The translations under genes were made by a program, and so were the position numbers. The notes below the pieces were generated by a model that saw only the letters and a list, made by a program, of their open reading frames with translations, made no database searches and was not told where the DNA came from. From positions 496,001 to 560,000 of the forward strand of contig NZ_JAPVRC010000002.1 in the NCBI RefSeq assembly GCF_030345335.1: DNA of 64,000 nt, in the 5' to 3' direction. Positions 60,737 to 64,000 of this stretch are shown here, in pieces; the first letter of the stretch is position 1; every line of letters begins with the position of its first letter. This stretch comes from Halobacillus campisalis (GTDB lineage Bacteria > Bacillota > Bacilli > Bacillales > Halobacillaceae).

Positions 60737-60856
60737 GTGGTTTTAGGAATGGGCTCGCTTTCCGTGGGAGTGCGGTGAGCTTCCTCAGGCTGCCTCCTTC
60801 CGGGATCTCACCAATCACTCTCATCCCACAGGAGTCTCGCCCATTCCTAAAACCAC
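60737..60856. repeat. Hairpin repeat E (minus-oriented), locus 3
   Basis: This 120-bp element has an 18-bp perfect terminal inverted repeat (60737-60754 with 60839-60856). The core is CTCGCTTTCCGTGGGA ... TCCCACAGGAGTCTCG. Its outer arms GTGGTTTTAGGAATGGGC differ from those of A and C yet remain fully complementary. Confidence 0.88.
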
Positions 60857-61057
60857 CCCTATGTAATTAATTAACGGGTCAACATAATTCTCTCACATCA
60901 TTCAACCGATTAAGTTTGTGAGTCTTATTTTCATAATTGTTTAGAAAGAATCAGGGCTCTCTTATCTTCTAAATAAGGGATATAATTCAGGGGTGGGAAT
61001 AACACTCTTCGATAAGGTCTAATGCCCTTAGTAGAGCCTTTTTAATATCCGGGTATT

Positions 61058-61170
61058 GGTCTTGGAAATGGGGAGACTCCTGCGGGAAAGGATAGACAGG
61101 CTAGACTCCGGAGAGCTTTAGCTCGAGGAGGCGCCGTCTTCCCCGCGGAAAGCGAGCCATTTCCAAGACC
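61058..61170. repeat. Hairpin repeat F (plus-oriented), locus 3
   Basis: This 113-bp element has a 14-bp perfect terminal inverted repeat (61058-61071 with 61157-61170). The core is GGAGACTCCTGCGGGA ... CCGCGGAAAGCGAG. Together with E it repeats the fixed opposite-orientation pairing seen at loci 1 and 2. Confidence 0.88.
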
Positions 61171-61259
61171 CCATTTTCTATATCAACACGAAAGTTTAAC
61201 TGATTCTTTTTTTCAGAAAAGATAATCTCGTGTCGAATTAAAACAAAGGAGACTTGACG

Positions 61260-61835
61260 ATGTTTAAGCATTATATTGATGAAGAACTATCTCTGAAGTT
61301 AGTAGAACCAGAAGACGCTGAAGCGATCTATCAAGTGATGGACGAATCTCGCAGCCATTTACGATCCTGGCTCGCCTGGGTGGATGGGACCGAATCCATC
61401 GAACATACAAAAGAATTTGTCCAAATGGTTATGAATAAGTTTGCTGACGGAACAGGGGTCAGTACTTGCATCCTTTATCAAGGTCAAGTAGCTGGATTGG
61501 TCGGGATACATGCTGTAGATAGGAAAAATAGTAAGACTAGCATCGGCTACTGGCTGGGAGAAAGATTTATAGGAAAAGGAATTATGACTCGTGCTACTAA
61601 AGCAATGGTAGATTACGCCATCTATGAAAAAGGGCTGAATCGGGTAGAAATACGGGCAGCTTCAGAGAATTTAAAAAGCCGCTCAATTCCTGAGCGGCTG
61701 GGTTTTATTCAAGAAGGAAACATTAGACAAGCGGAATGGCTGTACGACCAATATGTAGACCACGTCGTATATGGGGTGACTGCTGGTGAATGGAAAACAA
61801 ATGGTCAGAATAGAGGTTGTCCCCTTGAATGGTAA
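61260..61835 (+). CDS. RimJ/RimL-type GNAT acetyltransferase
   Basis: The GNAT enzyme of about 191 residues is of the ribosomal-protein acetyltransferase type (B. subtilis YdaF-like). Segments are LRSWLAWVDGTES near 32-44 and the acetyl-CoA loop GERFIGKGIMTRATKAMVDYA near 98-118. RVEIRAASENLKSRSIPERLGF follows near 126-147, with the usual 'ERLGF' end of motif B. The ATG at 61260 is eight bases from AAAGGAG; a TTG two codons earlier is less likely. A hairpin (about 61838-61855) follows. The acceptor is unknown. Confidence 0.85.
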   Translation: MFKHYIDEELSLKLVEPEDAEAIYQVMDESRSHLRSWLAWVDGTESIEHTKEFVQMVMNKFADGTGVSTCILYQGQVAGLVGIHAVDRKNSKTSIGYWLGERFIGKGIMTRATKAMVDYAIYEKGLNRVEIRAASENLKSRSIPERLGFIQEGNIRQAEWLYDQYVDHVVYGVTAGEWKTNGQNRGCPLEW

Positions 61836-61869
61836 AGGGGGAAACCCGCCCCTTATTTGACCGCAATGC

Positions 61870-62031
61870 TTAAAAGATACAACCAGGGAGGTTAGCCTTT
61901 CTTTCCACAGCAGCCTCCAGTTTTATAGGATGATTTTTTCTATATTGGGGTGTTTCAATAATCGTCGGTTCAGACGAAGCTTTTTTAATCGATCCACTTT
62001 TATTTACCCTTTTCCTTCTCAATATGTCCAT
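61870..62031 (-). CDS. Small basic protein, probably frameshifted
   Basis: An ATG at 62031 follows AAAGGAG by three bases and opens a 53-residue basic frame (MDILRRKRVNKSGSIKKASS). After an A6 run (minus strand, near 61938) the other frame would read SSYKTGGCCGKKG and stop at 61892, a cysteine-rich tail of the kind seen on small Bacillaceae proteins. One extra A in that run would join the two parts into a 46-residue protein. As written, the frame instead ends KANLPGCIF. The function is unknown. Either the run was misread, or the gene is frameshifted. Confidence 0.5.
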   Translation of the reverse strand: MDILRRKRVNKSGSIKKASSEPTIIETPQYRKNHPIKLEAAVERKANLPGCIF

Positions 62032-62094
62032 CTCCTTTCAAGTGATAGTATAGTATAAATCGCTAAGAGAGTTTCAGATGAAAAGTTAGTTAAG

Positions 62095-62394
62095 TTGGAA
62101 AAGGAGCGCCAGGAAGTGATAGAGGATAATGCTGCCTTAAAGGAAAAGAATAAAAAACTTAGAGCTGATCTGCAGAAACTATTAGAGGCAGAAAAACCTA
62201 TAGTCGCAAATACAGACGGTGATGAACTTCTTTATCAATTGGAAAAGCAAGTGAAAGAGTTGTTAGGTCAATCTTTTGATTACGAAGAGGAAATGGATTC
62301 AAAACTCGTTATTATGACCGCTCTGGAAAGTAAAATGGAGGAATTGAATGCTGAAATAGAGGAAATTGAAAATGAAGTAAAAAAAGAGGAATAA
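62095..62394 (+). CDS. Coiled-coil protein, start probably frameshifted
   Basis: The 99-residue frame from TTG 62095 is rich in Glu and Lys, and heptads suggest two coiled-coil segments (about 1-35 and 70-99). It has no ribosome site. An AAGAGAG site does stand at ideal spacing before an ATG at 62078, but that frame stops after three codons. One extra A in the following AAAA run would join it as MKKLVKLEKERQEVIED. No family is recognised. The adjacent divergent gene shows the same sort of one-base defect in an A run. Confidence 0.55.
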   Translation: MEKERQEVIEDNAALKEKNKKLRADLQKLLEAEKPIVANTDGDELLYQLEKQVKELLGQSFDYEEEMDSKLVIMTALESKMEELNAEIEEIENEVKKEE

Positions 62395-62403
62395 TATAGA
62401 AAT

Positions 62404-62440
62404 CCCCCTTTCTCCTGCAATATATACAGGAAAAAGGGGA
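62404..62440. terminator. Terminator between coiled-coil gene and glnA
   Basis: CCCCTTTCTCCTG (62405-62417) and CAGGAAAAAGGGG (62427-62439) pair with one mismatch. It lies between convergent genes. Confidence 0.65.
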
Positions 62441-62445
62441 GAAGC

Positions 62446-63756
62446 TTATTTACTCATATAGTGATCTAATTCCCATTGGCTGACTTGCAGGGAATACGTC
62501 GTCCATTCTTCTTCTTTCTCTTCAATATATACTCTTGAAGTGTGCTCTCCAAGGGCATCCATAAGAACTTTGTCTTTCTTAAGAGCAGATAGAGCTTCCT
62601 TAAGGTTTGTTGGTAGTGTAGGAACACTGTCGTCAGTAACTTCATATAAGTTACGTGATTCAGCTTCACCTGGATCCATCTTGTTGCGGATTCCTTCAAG
62701 TCCAGCTTGAATTAGAACGGCAAGAGCTAAATAAGGGTTAGCTGTTGGGTCAGGGTTACGTACTTCAAAGCGTGTACCCAAACCACGAGTAGTCGGTACG
62801 CGAATCATACAGCTTCGGTTTGAGTGAGACCAAGCTCTGCTTACAGGAGCTTCATATCCTGGTACAAGACGCTTGTAAGAGTTGACGTTAGGGTTTGTAA
62901 TAGCTGCGATTCCGTTGGCATGGTGAAGGATTCCCGCCATGAAATGTTTCATCGTTTGAGAAATCTCATCCTCTGTACCGTTGTCATAAAATGCGCTATC
63001 CCCATCTTGGAATAAGGAAAGGTGGCAGTGCATACCTGAACCATTATCCGCAGTTACCGGTTTAGGCATGAACGTCGCATGGTATTCATGGTTCGTTGCA
63101 ACATCTTTAACTACGTTTTTGAACGTTTGGATGTTATCAGCGGTTTTCAGCATTTCATCAAAGCGGAAATTGATCTCGTGCTGCCCTTTAGCTACTTCGT
63201 GGTGAGAAGCTTCCATTTCAAATCCAATCTTTTTAAGTGTACGTACGATATCACGACGTACATTGTCGCCTTTATCTTTTGGAGAGGCATCGAAATACCC
63301 TGCTCGGTCATTCATTTTTCTGACAGGATAGCCTTCATCATTAAGTTTGAATAAGAAGAATTCTGGTTCAGGTCCAACATTAACAGTATATCCAAGGTCA
63401 TGAGCTTCTTTCATGGCTCTTTTCAGAATATAACGCGGGTCACCTTCGAAAGGCTCGCCATCTGGAGTGTAAATGTCACAAATAAATCGGGCTATAGGAT
63501 CTTCGTCCATCTCCTGAGGTAAAATAAGGAATGTATCTGGATCGGGGTAAAGATACATGTCACTTTCTTGAATATCTGAAAATCCTGAGATAGAGGAACT
63601 GTCAAACATAGCTTCGTTTTCTAGAACTGTTTCTAGTTCTTCAATAGGTAGTTCTACGTTTTTTGTGTCTCCTAGCATGTCTGTGAATTCTAAGCGAATG
63701 AATTCAACTTTTTCTTCATTTACAACTTGCTTGATTGACTCCTTCGTATAAGCCAT
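62446..63756 (-). CDS. glnA: Glutamine synthetase type I
   Basis: The enzyme is 436 residues and makes glutamine from glutamate, ammonia and ATP as a dodecamer. Motifs are a DMLGDTKNVELP start region, the active-site VGPEPEFFLFKL, NGSGMHCHLSLF near 235-246 and NPNVNSYKRLVPGYEAP. The region after that (SRAWSHSNRSCMIRVPTTRG) differs from B. subtilis GlnA, so this may be a second, divergent glutamine synthetase. It lacks an adjacent glnR inside the window. GlnR/TnrA boxes lie upstream. The ATG has a GAGGGT site. Confidence 0.93.
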   Translation of the reverse strand: MAYTKESIKQVVNEEKVEFIRLEFTDMLGDTKNVELPIEELETVLENEAMFDSSSISGFSDIQESDMYLYPDPDTFLILPQEMDEDPIARFICDIYTPDGEPFEGDPRYILKRAMKEAHDLGYTVNVGPEPEFFLFKLNDEGYPVRKMNDRAGYFDASPKDKGDNVRRDIVRTLKKIGFEMEASHHEVAKGQHEINFRFDEMLKTADNIQTFKNVVKDVATNHEYHATFMPKPVTADNGSGMHCHLSLFQDGDSAFYDNGTEDEISQTMKHFMAGILHHANGIAAITNPNVNSYKRLVPGYEAPVSRAWSHSNRSCMIRVPTTRGLGTRFEVRNPDPTANPYLALAVLIQAGLEGIRNKMDPGEAESRNLYEVTDDSVPTLPTNLKEALSALKKDKVLMDALGEHTSRVYIEEKEEEWTTYSLQVSQWELDHYMSK

Positions 63757-63834
63757 AATTATTTACCCTCACCTTTTCTTTATTTTTGAGATTTTAGTAC
63801 AAAATGAATTATCTGAAATCTCTAAATTATCTCA

Positions 63835-63851
63835 TGTTAGGAATTCTAACA
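63835..63851 (-). promoter_or_regulatory. GlnR/TnrA box, exact consensus
   Basis: TGTTAGGAATTCTAACA fits the consensus TGTNA-N7-TNACA exactly. It is 79 bases upstream of glnA and suggests nitrogen control of that gene. Confidence 0.75.
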
Positions 63852-63918
63852 TAAAATGTCGTTGATTTCTAACAATCTCTTAAATTTTTCCCTAAAAAAA
63901 ATATTTAAAACTAATTAA

Positions 63919-63934
63919 TGTTGAAAAATTAACA
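63919..63934. promoter_or_regulatory. Second GlnR/TnrA-like box, one base short
   Basis: TGTTGAAAAATTAACA has the same arms as the consensus, but its overall length is one base short. It lies between glnA and a rightward start at 63983, so it could serve either gene. Confidence 0.5.
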
Positions 63935-63982
63935 TTTTTGACGAATGAAATTGGTTTAAATTGCAGTCTATAGAGGTAAATG

Positions 63983-64000
63983 ATGAAAAATAAGTTTAAG
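63983..64000 (+). CDS. Start of a rightward gene cut by the window end
   Basis: AGAGGT at 63973-63977 precedes two in-frame ATGs (63980 and 63983). The frame MKNKFK continues to the edge. Nothing else can be said about the product. Confidence 0.4.

Overview
The window looks like chromosome of a low-GC, moderately halophilic Bacillaceae, most like Halobacillus. Many genes have recognisable Bacillus subtilis counterparts (yutJ, tcyABC, ywrBCD, sppA/yteJ, ykuK, argS, katA, glnA). The proline operon has the order reductase, kinase, phosphate reductase (proH-proJ-proA), which is the osmolyte operon type of salt-adapted Bacillaceae. The genus is an inference from gene content and composition.

Region by region. 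1-5,460: a P450 fatty-acid peroxygenase, a TatD nuclease, an ATP-grasp enzyme, a tiny holin-like type I toxin with a hairpin over its Shine-Dalgarno, and a YutJ dehydrogenase. 5,460-9,280: glutamate dehydrogenase and a cystine ABC transporter. 9,435-10,025: the first of three paired hairpin-repeat loci. 10,147-13,838: a C45 Ntn hydrolase, a glycerate kinase and an MntA/HepT pair whose HepT lacks its catalytic motif. 14,554-18,257: a five-gene operon joining a membrane protein, CcdA, a TlpA/ResA thioredoxin and a two-component system. 18,521-25,128: a dicarboxylate symporter, a BASS transporter and small enzymes (GNAT, HIT, NUDIX). 25,191-28,855: the Lrp regulator, gamma-glutamyltransferase and split chromate transporter cluster. 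29,711-30,429: a SAM-I riboswitch ahead of msrA. 30,475-36,583: SppA with its inhibitor SppI, a lipoprotein with a non-standard start, an orphan EutH, a peroxiredoxin and a DMT exporter. 36,960-37,591: the second paired hairpin locus. 37,681-46,391: an MFS pump, argS with a T-box leader, and proHJA. 46,895-51,001: a nucleotidyltransferase, an old yellow enzyme and catalase with a PerR/Fur-type box. 51,372-60,635: a ten-gene acyl-CoA catabolic operon. 60,737-61,170: the third paired hairpin locus. 61,260-64,000: a GNAT, two small genes that look frameshifted, and glnA with GlnR/TnrA boxes.

The acyl-CoA operon is the most coherent large system. It has two acyl-CoA dehydrogenases, an SDR, a TetR repressor, a 3-hydroxyacyl-CoA dehydrogenase, a thioesterase, an APH-type kinase, a ComB-like phosphatase, an enoyl-CoA hydratase and a quinone oxidoreductase. 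A near-perfect 22-bp palindrome lies just downstream of its predicted promoter. The kinase, phosphatase and dehydrogenase set suggests degradation of hydroxy-acids through a phosphorylated intermediate, as proposed for the ACAD10/11 enzymes.

The least explained signal is a dispersed hairpin family. Three intergenic loci each carry two roughly 115-125 bp hairpins in fixed opposite orientation. Their cores are conserved, while their outer arms differ between loci yet remain perfectly or almost perfectly complementary. Flanking sequence is also partly shared, and a fourth locus near 46,640-46,873 looks like an eroded copy. No tRNA, rRNA, CRISPR array, insertion sequence or prophage was seen.
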